From NCBI GenBank assembly GCA_051453625.1, contig JBOZIK010000001.1:114950075-114991340 (forward strand): a stretch of DNA of 41,266 nucleotides, read 5' to 3'. The position numbers and the translations under genes were made by a program. Shown in pieces: positions 33,461-41,266 of this stretch. The stretch comes from Welwitschia mirabilis (taxonomy: Eukaryota; Gnetophyta; Gnetopsida; Welwitschiales). The notes beneath the pieces are model-generated. The model ran no database searches, was not told the origin of the DNA, and saw only the letters and a program-made list of their open reading frames with translations. Position 1 is the first letter of the stretch; the number at the start of each line of letters is the position of its first letter.

Positions 33461-34470
33461 CTAGTTGGAATCAGAAGCACTCATGTGGCCATGCCTCCTG
33501 TACAACAATCCACACCTAGGTGCCTTCTTAAGGTACGTTAAGATTTTGAAAATAGCTTTCCAACGTAGAATACGAGGCTGCTCCATGAATCGGCTAACAA
33601 TCACTGCCAAAGAGATATCTGGCCATGTGACAATCAAATAATCTAGCTTTCCAACCAATGTCTATACCCCTTGGGCCCCTGAAGAGGCTCTTGATCATCC
33701 ACTGTTACATTAACATTTGGGTCCATTGGTGAATCAACTAGCCTACAAGCAAGGCTCCAAGTCTCCTCAAGCAGATCTAACACATGCCTTCTTTGTTAAA
33801 GACAGATACACTTAGGTGAATGTGCCACCTCAATGCCAAGCAAATACCAAAGTCGTCCAAGACCTTTAGTACAAGCTACAAAATCCCTGCTGCAAAAAGT
33901 GTTTCCACTCTGAAATGCTAACTCTATCACTGCTAGTAATGACAATGTCACCAACATACACCACAAGGCTAATGCAACACGTATTAGAGCATCTATAAAA
34001 CATTGTGTGATCTGTGTAACAACGCTGCATACCAAATCTAAGCACCACCACAAAAAACTTCCTAAATGAAGCCCTCAGAGACTACTTCAAACCATAAGTC
34101 GATTTCTTTAAACGACACATATCCACCGTGCCACCGCTAAGCAAAAACCCATGGGGGTTGCTCCATGTATCCCTCTTCCTTTAAGTCACTATGGAAGAAG
34201 GCATTCTTAACATCTAAGTGAAAATGCTGCCATCCAAGATTAGTTGCTAAAGAAATGAGCACACAAGCAGAAGTTAGTTTAGCAACAGGGGCAAAAGTCT
34301 TAGCATAATCTATTCCATACACTTGGGAAAACCCTTTGACAACTAGATTTGCCTTCAATCTACCACGAGAACCATTAAGGAGAAACTTAACTATAGAACC
34401 CCATCAACAGCCAACAACCGATTTACCTTCTAAGAGAAGAACAAGCTCCCAAGTATCATCTTGCACTAGT
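33461..34470 (-). pseudogene. copia reverse transcriptase, inactive
   Basis: From about 34470 the minus strand encodes DDTWELV, then LKANLVVKGFSQVYGIDYAK and TFAPVAKLTS, then LDVKNAFFHSDLKEE and YMEQPP. After a frame change come CCISLVVYVGDIVITSSD and LGRLWYLLGIEVAHS, and last KLDYLIVTWPDISLAV with SRFMEQPRILRW. This is nearly the whole copia RT. The catalytic YVDD reads YVGD here, so one of the two metal-binding aspartates is lost, and at least two frameshifts separate the parts. It is clearly dead. Confidence 0.85.
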
Positions 34471-34479
34471 GTTTAAATA

Positions 34480-34612
34480 GACCGTGACTAATCGCTGACA
34501 AGGCAACAAGTCACTTTCACTTCCATGGGTCAGCTTTTTTAAGTCGGCCAAACATTTTTTAACGATTGTTGGCAACTAGTCGCCTCTTGATCAGATGGCA
34601 ACTAGTCACCGA
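34480..34612 (+). repeat. hAT left end with subterminal motifs, copy 1
   Basis: Contains GACTAATCGCTGAC (34486), GGCAACAAGTCAC (34502), CCATGGGTCAGC (34523), AAGTCGGCCA (34541), GGCAACTAGTCGCC (34571) and GGCAACTAGTCACC (34597). The order CATGxGTCAGC, T-run, ACTAGTCGC, GTCAC is repeated, same orientation, at 37719-37797. Confidence 0.55.
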
Positions 34613-35210
34613 CACTCTGCAAAACAAATTTGAGAAGTCACATGTGTGAGGCGCATGCCAATAAATAAAACCTAGCATTCCAGCCCAACGTGAAAGCGAA
34701 ATAGAACAACAGAAGCATGGTGCTTTCACACGGTTTCTCACACAGCCACAACAGATTTGATCTCCATTCTAAGTTTTTCACACAGCCATAGAAGCAAGGA
34801 TTCTCATTCCTGTGCAGGCATAGAATTGGAAATTCGTTTTTTTCACATTCTTGCATGTAGGTGCATTGTTCAATATTTTCATTATTTTCTTTTGATTCTC
34901 TTGAATCCATTCATTTCAAAATCACAAAATGTAAACTTCTAAAGCAGAAAATCAAGTTTAGAAAATCAATGATTAGAAAAGACACGTGTGCAAAAAGCAC
35001 TTATTTAAAAAAGAATCTCACTCTCAAATTAATGTTTTTTTCCAAATAGCTATAAATGTATTATTGATTGTTGAATCAATCTCAAATCCTCTACTCTTTG
35101 ATTAAACAATGTTTATCACTTTTGCTTTCTTATTCCTTTTTCTTGGAAACTTTAAATTCTAAGCAAAATAGCTAAATCACTTTGATATTACTTGTTTGCA
35201 GTGATAAACA

Positions 35211-37620
35211 ATGCCAAGGAGGGATCTAACATGGCAACATTGTACACAACTAGATCCTAGAAATTTGGATATGTTAAAATGCAATTACTGTGGTCACATC
35301 TCATGGCGGTGTAAACAAAAAAATGAAGTATCATACTGCTCAATTACCTGGTCATGTTATTGTGCCTTGCCCTACCTTATGTTACCTTTTGTGATGGAAG
35401 AAGTGCGTGCATATTTAAATCACAAGGAAGAGCAAAAGAAAAATAAGGCAAGCCTTGTAGATCTTCTAGCAAAAAGGCAAATGGAGAAAGCTAGCTCTGG
35501 CTCTCTGAGTGAGCACAAAACCTCCATGTCTAGAGTTAGAAAGAGAACAGATGATGGTTAGGAGTGTTGTACTACAGATACAAGCGCACATGCTTCTTCT
35601 AGCCCTCCTGATGTTGATAGTGCTTCTTAAGCCTCACATCAAAGTGGCAACACTCCTCCACTTTCTAGTCCCACACTTAGCCCACCTTCACATGGATTAG
35701 AACCTTATTACTCACCTGTTCGAGGCAAGCTTGTGGATTTGTTTCCTCCATGCCATGGTCTTGGCACTCCGCAAACAATTGAGACAACCATGTGTGCTAA
35801 GGAGAATGTTGTGAGGAAAGCACATAAGACACTCACCAATCTTGGTATTCACAAGGCTTGCCATTATATGCATTTGCAAATCCCATGTTTCAGAGGGTTT
35901 GTGATGCTATTGGTTGGTATAAGGCAAGTAATTTCAAAGCTCCCACAGACAAAGAAATGGGACCTCCATGTTACAAGATGTCAAACATGATTTTGAGGAC
36001 ATGATGACAGAGCATAAAGGGTTTGGGATAACTATAGTTGTAGCATTCTTGCAGATGGTTGGAGTGATAAACGAGATAAAAATCTTGTCAATTTTTTAAT
36101 TGCCTCAATTTCAGGAATAATGTTTTGAAATCTATCGATGCATCAGACAACATTAGAAATGTAGAGTTCCCATTTAAGGAGTTCAAAAAAATAATTAAGG
36201 CCTAGCAAGCTTGTCCAAGTAAATTGTAAAATTATTTATTCAAGTTGTTGAATTTAGCAATGCATATGCATCATAGAAACTTAGTAAATAGCCACAATTA
36301 ATCACATACGCTTGTTTCTCTTTATCACACTTTTATTTCTACTTAGCCTTATTTCTTCTGTAATGTGGAGAATGTTGGAGTAATGGATCTGCTATAAGGT
36401 AGTACGTAAATTATTGATGCATCACTATCTACATTTATACTAGACTCCTTATGCAACACACTACATGTGTCTTCTTCTTGAACACCTTGCACAGTTGCCT
36501 TGGATTAAGAAGGTAACTACTTTTATATTGAGATGTAATGTTATTCTTTGACATTTTTGTTTATTTCACTTGTGAAATTGGGGATTAAGAGATTCTGTCT
36601 TATTGTTCTTTAGGTGGTTGTAAAGGAAAACTTCATATCAAAATTTGTGTACACCTACCCCCATCTTGAACACCTTTTTTGCCAGCAATCCGATGGCAAG
36701 GAAATTCTTAGGTCTAGCAACACAAGGTTCGTAACAAATTTCACACTGTTGGATAGCATGCAAGAGATAAAGCAAGCCTTAATGGATATGTTCGTTAATC
36801 CATTACGGAGTAGCAATAAGAGTTTCGCTTCACTTCATCATACTCCCAAGGCTAAATGAATGACAAAAAATGTTTATGATTGTGTCGATGCTCCAAGCAA
36901 ATTTTGGTTTGAGACGAAAAATGTTTACTAGTAAGGAACATTGTTTTTGTGTTCACAAATATCATATGTCATCTTCAATCTTCTGATTTGCATTTTCAAA
37001 TGAATGCTCACATATCTAAATCTTGACACTTTGTAGGTGACACAACTATTAGTACTTGTTCTTTGGAAGGTACATGGGGAGAGAACTTCGCTTGCATATG
37101 TATATGAAGCAACATCTAGGGCCAGAGAGATCATTCATTGCTATAAGAGAATGGTGATCTTGATAAATTTGCAAACATTTTTGCAAGAATTAGGGCAACG
37201 TAAGAAGCTAATAAGTACATATGGTTGAGGCTTGATAGTTCATTTGTAACCATTTTTATGTCACTTCTAATTTCATTATATTTTTGATATTTATAATAGA
37301 TGGAACAATCAAATGCCTAATGATTTGCATGCTGCTACACATATATTGAACCCACAACTTGGGTTTGGAAGAGATTTTGATATTAGATGAGGACATACGT
37401 TTGAGAATGAAACTTGAAAATGTCCTNNNNNNNNNNNNNNNNNNNNNNNNNNNNNNNNNNNNNNNNNNNNNNNNNNNNNNNNNNNNNNNNNNNNNNNNNN
37501 NNNNNNNNNNNNNNNNNNNNNNNNNNNNNNNNNGTGGAGTGATTCAAAAGCTTTATATTTTTGTTCAAGGCCTTCTATTTCATCAATGTGGGACACCACC
37601 CACTTTCTAGGGTATCACAA
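35211..37620 (+). pseudogene. hAT transposase with BED finger and DUF659, decayed copy 1
   Basis: The frame starts MPRRDLTWQHCTQ, LDPRNLDMLKCNYCG, the first half of a BED-type zinc finger. An extra base near 35303 shifts the frame so that the second half, with its His ligands (MKYHTAQLPGHVIVPCP), lies in the +1 frame until about 35390; the first frame then resumes with MEEVRAYLNHKEEQ. A proline/serine linker follows. From 35850 another frame carries FANPMFQRVCDAIGWYKASN; DUF659 follows at 36040-36110 (SILADGWSDKRDKNLVNFL). Later parts are ENFISKFVYTYPHLEHLF and LRSSNTRFVTNFTLLDSM (36614-36859), YVYEATSRAREII (about 37100) and RWNNQMPNDLHAATHILNPQ (about 37300). A gap then hides 107 bases, and the C-terminal dimerisation domain is not seen. 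Many stops make it inactive. Confidence 0.8.
37427..37533. other. assembly gap (107 N)
   Basis: Run of N within the 3' part of hAT transposase copy 1. Confidence 1.
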
Positions 37621-37714
37621 AAGGTTTTTTTTTTTTTTGTTATGATTGATGATTTTATAAGATATACATGGGTTTCATTCAGTGTTTAATTTGACAACGC
37701 CATAAGAATCACCT

Positions 37715-37800
37715 TGGCTTTTCATGAGTCAGCACGAATTTTTTTTGCCAAGTTATATTGACTAGTCGCTGCTTCTTCAATTTGCAACTTGTCACTGTTT
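37715..37800 (+). repeat. hAT left end with subterminal motifs, copy 2
   Basis: TTCATGAGTCAGC, a T-run, GACTAGTCGCTGC (37761) and TTGCAACTTGTCACTG (37782) repeat in order and orientation the left end of copy 1 at 34517-34612. It therefore probably starts the second hAT relic whose transposase begins at 39067. Confidence 0.5.
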
Positions 37801-39066
37801 TTTTTTTTTTTTTAAGGTGTCCTATGAGGTGTGCTACAAGGTTTTTAATAAAAAACCATCTCACTTCACAATGGACACACATGATGCAATTTGCACTTCA
37901 CAAAGGGGCAATGCCATAGTAGACAAACCTCACAATCTTCCAGTCACAAGCATTGGTGAGTGGTGCACAGCAATCTTGTAATCCCACAAAGTTGCTATCC
38001 TACAAACTCACAAACTCGCAATCTCACAACAAGAAGGTGCTTATTTCATTTATTTGATATTATCAATTTATCATTTCAGAATTCTTGATTTCATAAGATC
38101 ATTATCTTGTCTATGCTCTCTACTAGACACTTGTGTTTGAAAGATGGCACTGCTAAATACTTGTGATTTCACATAGGAACTGAAGCACTATCTTATGAAC
38201 ATTTGTCTTTGTGCTCAAAAGAGGCATAACTATAGTGCACTTTTATATGAGATTTTTTTAATTTTATTTTCTTTGGACATGTTACTATTAAAATTTATTT
38301 TTGATGACTAGACTCTAATTCTTACATACAATGCCCCTTCTAGGGCTCAAACTAAAGCCAGTGCTCTCTCTCCAAGCACCATTTGTCTCTACATCATAAA
38401 TAGTTTAGATATAAATGGTATAATTTTCTTTGGATTCAAAATTCTTCCTTAAGTGAATTTTTGTAAAGTCTCATTGCATGTTTGATATTCTAGGAGATTT
38501 CACCCATATTTGCATTTGTTTAATTCTTAATTAATGATAAATCATCGAATTTCTTCCTAGTAGCCACCAACCTTGGAGGGCTCTTTGAAAATTTATTAGG
38601 AACAAACCATAAGATTGTTTGGTGGAATCTTGGCTTGACATTGATCATCTGAATTTTCAGATTAGATATTCATTCATTATTTAACATCTTACTCTTGTGC
38701 ATAGCTTCATTGCCAATCTAGCAAGTGTTGAGAGCTGTTTTGTTAAGGACACCTGAGATTAGCTGAAGCACATTCCGATATACACTCTATCTGCTACTTT
38801 AGAGGACAAAGAAAATGCATTGGTTTTTCCTTACAAATAAATTTTGGCTAAAGGTTTTTGCTATGTTTGCCCTCTCATTTTTATGTGTTGGTACTTGGTA
38901 GTGATAGCCATGTAACAATTTAAAATGCCCTCACGAAGGAAATTAATGGAATACTTTTACTACATTATCCCTCCAAAATTGTACTACTACTTTTAGTAAG
39001 ATGGTGTTTTAATAGTAAAATATGAAATTGTCTAACTATAGATTTCTATTTTTTGTAATGTTTAAA
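37801..39066. other. non-coding stretch of hAT copy 2
   Basis: I see no gene. The stretch 37880-38030 is rich in CACAA-type phrases (CACAATCT, TCACAA, CTCACAAACTC), which may be further degenerate subterminal motifs. The rest is featureless and longer than the matching part of copy 1, so an extra insertion may lie here. Confidence 0.35.
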
Positions 39067-39826
39067 ATGCCAAGGAGGTCCAGCATGGGAACATGCTACA
39101 CAACCGAATCCTAGAAATCCAAATATAATAAAATGCAATTACTATCAAGTCACAAAACATGAGATGTAAACAGAATGAAATACCATAGTACTCAATTACG
39201 TGGTCATGACATTGTGCCTTTCCCTAACTTGAGCAACATTTTTGTGACGGAAAAAATGCATGCATATTCAAACCTAAGAGAAGAGCAGGAGAATAGTAAG
39301 GCAAGACATGTAGATCTTCTAGCACAAAGGCAAATGCAGAGAGCTCGCTCCGGTTCCAAAAGTGAACACAAACCTCTGTGTCTAGAGTTGGAAAAAGAAC
39401 AATTGATGGTTGGAAGCATATGACTACAAATTCAGGGTCACATGCTTCTTCTTGGCCTCCTGATATTGATAGTGCTGCCCAGGCCTAACATTAGAGTGGC
39501 AATCCTTCTCCACTTTCTAGTCACACACTTGGCTCATCTTCTTAGGGATCGGAGTCTTATTGCCAAGCCATTCGAGGCAAGCTTATCGAGATGTTGCCTA
39601 CATGTCATGGTTCTGGTACTTAGTAGACAATCAAGACAAGCATGTGTGCTAAGGAGGATGTTGTCAAGAGAGCACGTAAGATATTTGCATAATTTTAGTA
39701 TTCACAAGGCTTGCTATTATGTCCATTTGCAAGTCCCATGTTTCAGAAGGTTTGTGATGCTCCTGTTTAGTGTGAGCCAAGTAATTTCAAAGCTCCCACA
39801 TACATAGAGTTGCAGACCTCCATTTT
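39067..39826 (+). pseudogene. hAT transposase N-terminal part, decayed copy 2
   Basis: ATGCCAAGGAGGTCC at 39067 corresponds to the start of copy 1. The first finger motif reads CNYYQ, so the second Cys ligand is lost. The best frame (39175-39423) carries MKYHSTQLRGHDIVPFPN, where the Cys of copy 1 is Phe, then LREEQENSKARHVDLLAQR. After a stop it continues in other frames, with the same serine/proline linker and the CFRRFVMLLF region that copy 1 has at 35890. No DUF659 or later part is present because copia sequence takes over. Confidence 0.75.
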
Positions 39827-39849
39827 AGAGGAATACCCATGATTACTTG

Positions 39850-40570
39850 ATGCATTCTGATCTAAATCACAAGCTCTTGATAGCTTTACTAAGATTTGTA
39901 GAAAAATCCAAGTTGAGAAAGGATGGATGATAAAAAGAATCAGAAATAATCCAAGTTGTGAGTTTAAGAATCATATATTTGAAAACTTTTGGACTAACAC
40001 TGGTATAGACCATGAATTTTCAGCTCCCAAACTCCACAACAAAATGGAGTGGCACAACAAAAAAACAAAGGTCCTTCAAGAAATGGTTGTTGATGCACAA
40101 GAGAAAAGTTTCACAAAATTTTCGGGCTAAAGCCATCAATACTACTTGTCAAATAATAAACCGGGTCTATTTACAACTATGTGTTGATGAACCTCCTTAT
40201 GAACTTTGGACGAGCAAGAAGCCCACTATTGCATATTCTAAGGTGTTAGGAAGTAAGGGTTTTGTACTAAAAGACAGAGAAAATATTGGTTGAATTTGAT
40301 GCAAAAGCTCATGCGGCAATTCTTCTTAGTTATTCTTCTACAAGTAAAGCTTATAGAGTATTCAATAAGCATACACTTACTATAGAAGCCATAAATGTGA
40401 AAGCTGATGATGCCATTGTGGGTTACTCAACTATAGATGATTATTGTATTGACATCTTTAAAACTTCCATTTTGACAAAGTTTATTCTAGGAAAGGAAGT
40501 ACAAAAAGTGTTCAAGTTATTCCAAGTGGCAGACAAATTCAAGAACATAAAGATCATCCATTAGAAGCAA
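39850..40570 (+). pseudogene. copia integrase, second half
   Basis: Pieces in copia order are LDSFTKICRKIQVEKGW, FKNHIFENFWTNTGIDHEFS with SAPKLHNKMEW (family SAPRTPQQNG, so the conserved QQNG is damaged), then FRAKAINTTCQIINRVYL, PYELWTSKKPTIAYSKVLGS, and FDAKAHAAILLSYSSTSK with AYRVFN. The final core Glu region (NKMEWHNKK for NGVVERKN) is altered and frames change at least twice. The zinc-binding domain and the first core Asp are absent. Confidence 0.8.
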
Positions 40571-41192
40571 TCATTGAAGATGTGGATAGAGGTGTGCATA
40601 TTAGAAGTTAAATCAAAAACTTCTGTGCTCACGTTTCATTTGTTTCTCAAGCAGAACCTAAAGACTATGGTCAGGCTGGAAAGTATGAAGAATGGATCCA
40701 TACGATGGAAGATGAACTTAATCAATTCAAAAGACATAATGTTTGGGAACTTGTTCCAACGCCTATAGATAGATACCTGATTGGGAAAATGTGGATCTTC
40801 AAAAACAAGTGTGATGAAAACAATTATGTTATAAAGAATAAAGCAAGGCCAGTGGCACTAAGATATTGCCAAATTGAAGGGCCTAATATTGGTGACACTT
40901 GTGCTTTGGTAGCCAAGTTAAAAAGTATCAGATTGTTTTTATCATACGCTTGTTTCAAAAGACTTGAAATTTTCAAATGAATGGAAGAGTGCACTTTTTA
41001 ATGGTATTTTGAGTGAAGAAGAATATGTTAAACAGATAAAGGATTATAATGATTATCATTATCCAAACCATTTTTAGAGATTTAGGAAAGCCCTCTATGG
41101 CATTAGTAAGCCCCTAGGACTTCTTATGAACAATTGGGAAATTTTTTGATTGAAAATGGCTATAGAGGGGGTTGAATAGACACAAAGATGTT
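40571..41192 (+). pseudogene. copia reverse transcriptase, N-terminal half
   Basis: Carries AEPKDYGQA then EEWIHTMEDELNQFKRHNVW and ELVPTPIDRYLIGKMWIFKN, then NKARPVALRY, ALVAKLKSIRLFLSYAC, and, after a stop, remnants of SAFLNG (HFLMVF region), EEYVKQ and YPNHFRDLGKPSMAL. The GIDYxETFAPVARLE motif is decayed to NIGDTCALVAKLKS. The sequence breaks off before the catalytic YVDD. Confidence 0.75.
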
Positions 41193-41266
41193 TAATGGGC
41201 GACATGTCGCCAAAAAGGGGCGAAAAAGTCGCTGTCGGCCCGACTTTTTGGGCCGACTTTCATGTC
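41193..41266. repeat. GC-rich palindromic edge, probable end of another hAT-like element
   Basis: The copia RT stops and a GC-rich stretch begins. It contains a perfect 14-nt palindrome, GGCGACATGTCGCC (41198-41211), and an 8-bp stem GTCGGCCC/GGGCCGAC (41234-41241 and 41250-41257) with an 8-nt loop. GTCGCTGTCGG and GACTTTCATGTC resemble, in order, ATCGCTGAC and CACTTTCACTTCCATGGGTC of the hAT left end at 34491-34532. It is cut by the window end. Confidence 0.5.

Larger units (their letters stand above)
33050..34475 (-). mobile_element. Ty1/copia 3' half with PPT and 3' LTR
   Basis: On the minus strand the order is RT (from about 34470), the start of the RNase H-side region (to 33461), a polypurine tract and an LTR. 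The 5' side, with gag, protease, integrase and 5' LTR, is missing and the element stops near 34475, where hAT-like sequence begins. It is a different copia lineage from the one at 2.5-4.7 kb, judged by its motifs and PPT. Confidence 0.75.
34476..37640 (+). mobile_element. hAT-type DNA transposon relic, copy 1
   Basis: A decayed transposase (35211-37620) is preceded by about 700 bp that starts with repeated short motifs of the type GGCAACTAGTCGCC (34571), GGCAACTAGTCACC (34597) and GGCAACAAGTCAC (34502). Such subterminal repeats are transposase-binding sites in hAT elements. The left boundary sits at about 34476, where it interrupts the minus-strand copia RT. A clear terminal inverted repeat and target duplication could not be identified. 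Confidence 0.7.
37641..39828 (+). mobile_element. hAT-type DNA transposon relic, copy 2 (truncated)
   Basis: Has a left end like copy 1 (37715-37800), then about 1.27 kb without coding signal, then the 5' part of the same transposase (39067-39826). Similarity to copy 1 stops at about 39826, where copia integrase sequence begins. Copy 1 and copy 2 are in the same orientation about 3 kb apart. Confidence 0.6.
39829..41192 (+). mobile_element. Ty1/copia integrase-RT relic
   Basis: Begins abruptly inside integrase, next to hAT copy 2, and ends abruptly inside RT at about 41192. No LTR, gag or RNase H is present, so only the central 1.36 kb of a copia element is here. Order and orientation are colinear throughout. 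Confidence 0.8.

Noticed and set aside
1-41266. CRISPR arrays, operons, rRNA or complete tRNA genes
   Set aside because: No regularly spaced identical repeats, no ribosome-binding-site spaced genes and no complete cloverleaf were seen; the window is plant-type nuclear DNA.

Overview
The window looks like nuclear DNA of a seed plant. It is AT-rich, its genes contain spliced introns, it holds a plant-specific TRM/DUF4378 gene, and most of the rest is decayed plant transposons (Ty1/copia, hAT, LTR-like and SINE-like pieces). Long TE-filled spacers around two genes with short introns would suit a large gymnosperm-type genome, but the species cannot be fixed from this sequence. Six runs of N mark assembly gaps (1455-2160, 3289-3720, 3998-4097, 5627-5925, 7945-8881, 37427-37533). 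Two of them are flanked by near-identical sequence and are probably unmerged contig overlaps.

Layout. 1-1300: AT-rich spacer and a minus-strand DUF4283-like relic. 2.5-5.6 kb: a decayed plus-strand copia pol (integrase end, reverse transcriptase, RNase H), then a spacer with repeated GGACRTCC-like palindromes, then a broken extra ORF where Sirevirus-like elements carry a post-pol ORF. 6-12.7 kb: gene-poor DNA with a telo-box palindrome, an 18-bp repeat array and a 440-bp tandem duplication. 12.8-17.3 kb: the one apparently intact gene, a minus-strand TRM-family protein of about 1,039 residues in three coding exons, with at least one non-coding leader exon. 17.3-19.2 kb: a TE-poor island, its probable promoter region. 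19.6-28.5 kb: a minus-strand copia RT relic, SINE-like pieces, a pair of LTR-like repeats and several short tandem duplications. 31.0-31.9 kb: three minus-strand exons encoding the C-terminal part of a DEAD-box RNA helicase of the RH13/DDX24/MAK5 type, one intron of which appears to use a GC donor. 33.0-34.5 kb: a minus-strand copia 3' half with PPT and LTR. 34.5-39.8 kb: two related hAT transposase relics in the same orientation. 39.8-41.2 kb: a copia integrase/RT relic, broken at the window edge by a GC-rich palindromic sequence resembling the hAT ends.

The TRM protein would act at cortical microtubules with TON1 partners, and the helicase in nucleolar ribosome assembly; nothing links them functionally. 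I found no convincing new biological system. The most interesting points are the splice structures of the two genes, the shared hAT end motifs including the palindromic right edge, and the motif array between copia pol and the extra ORF.
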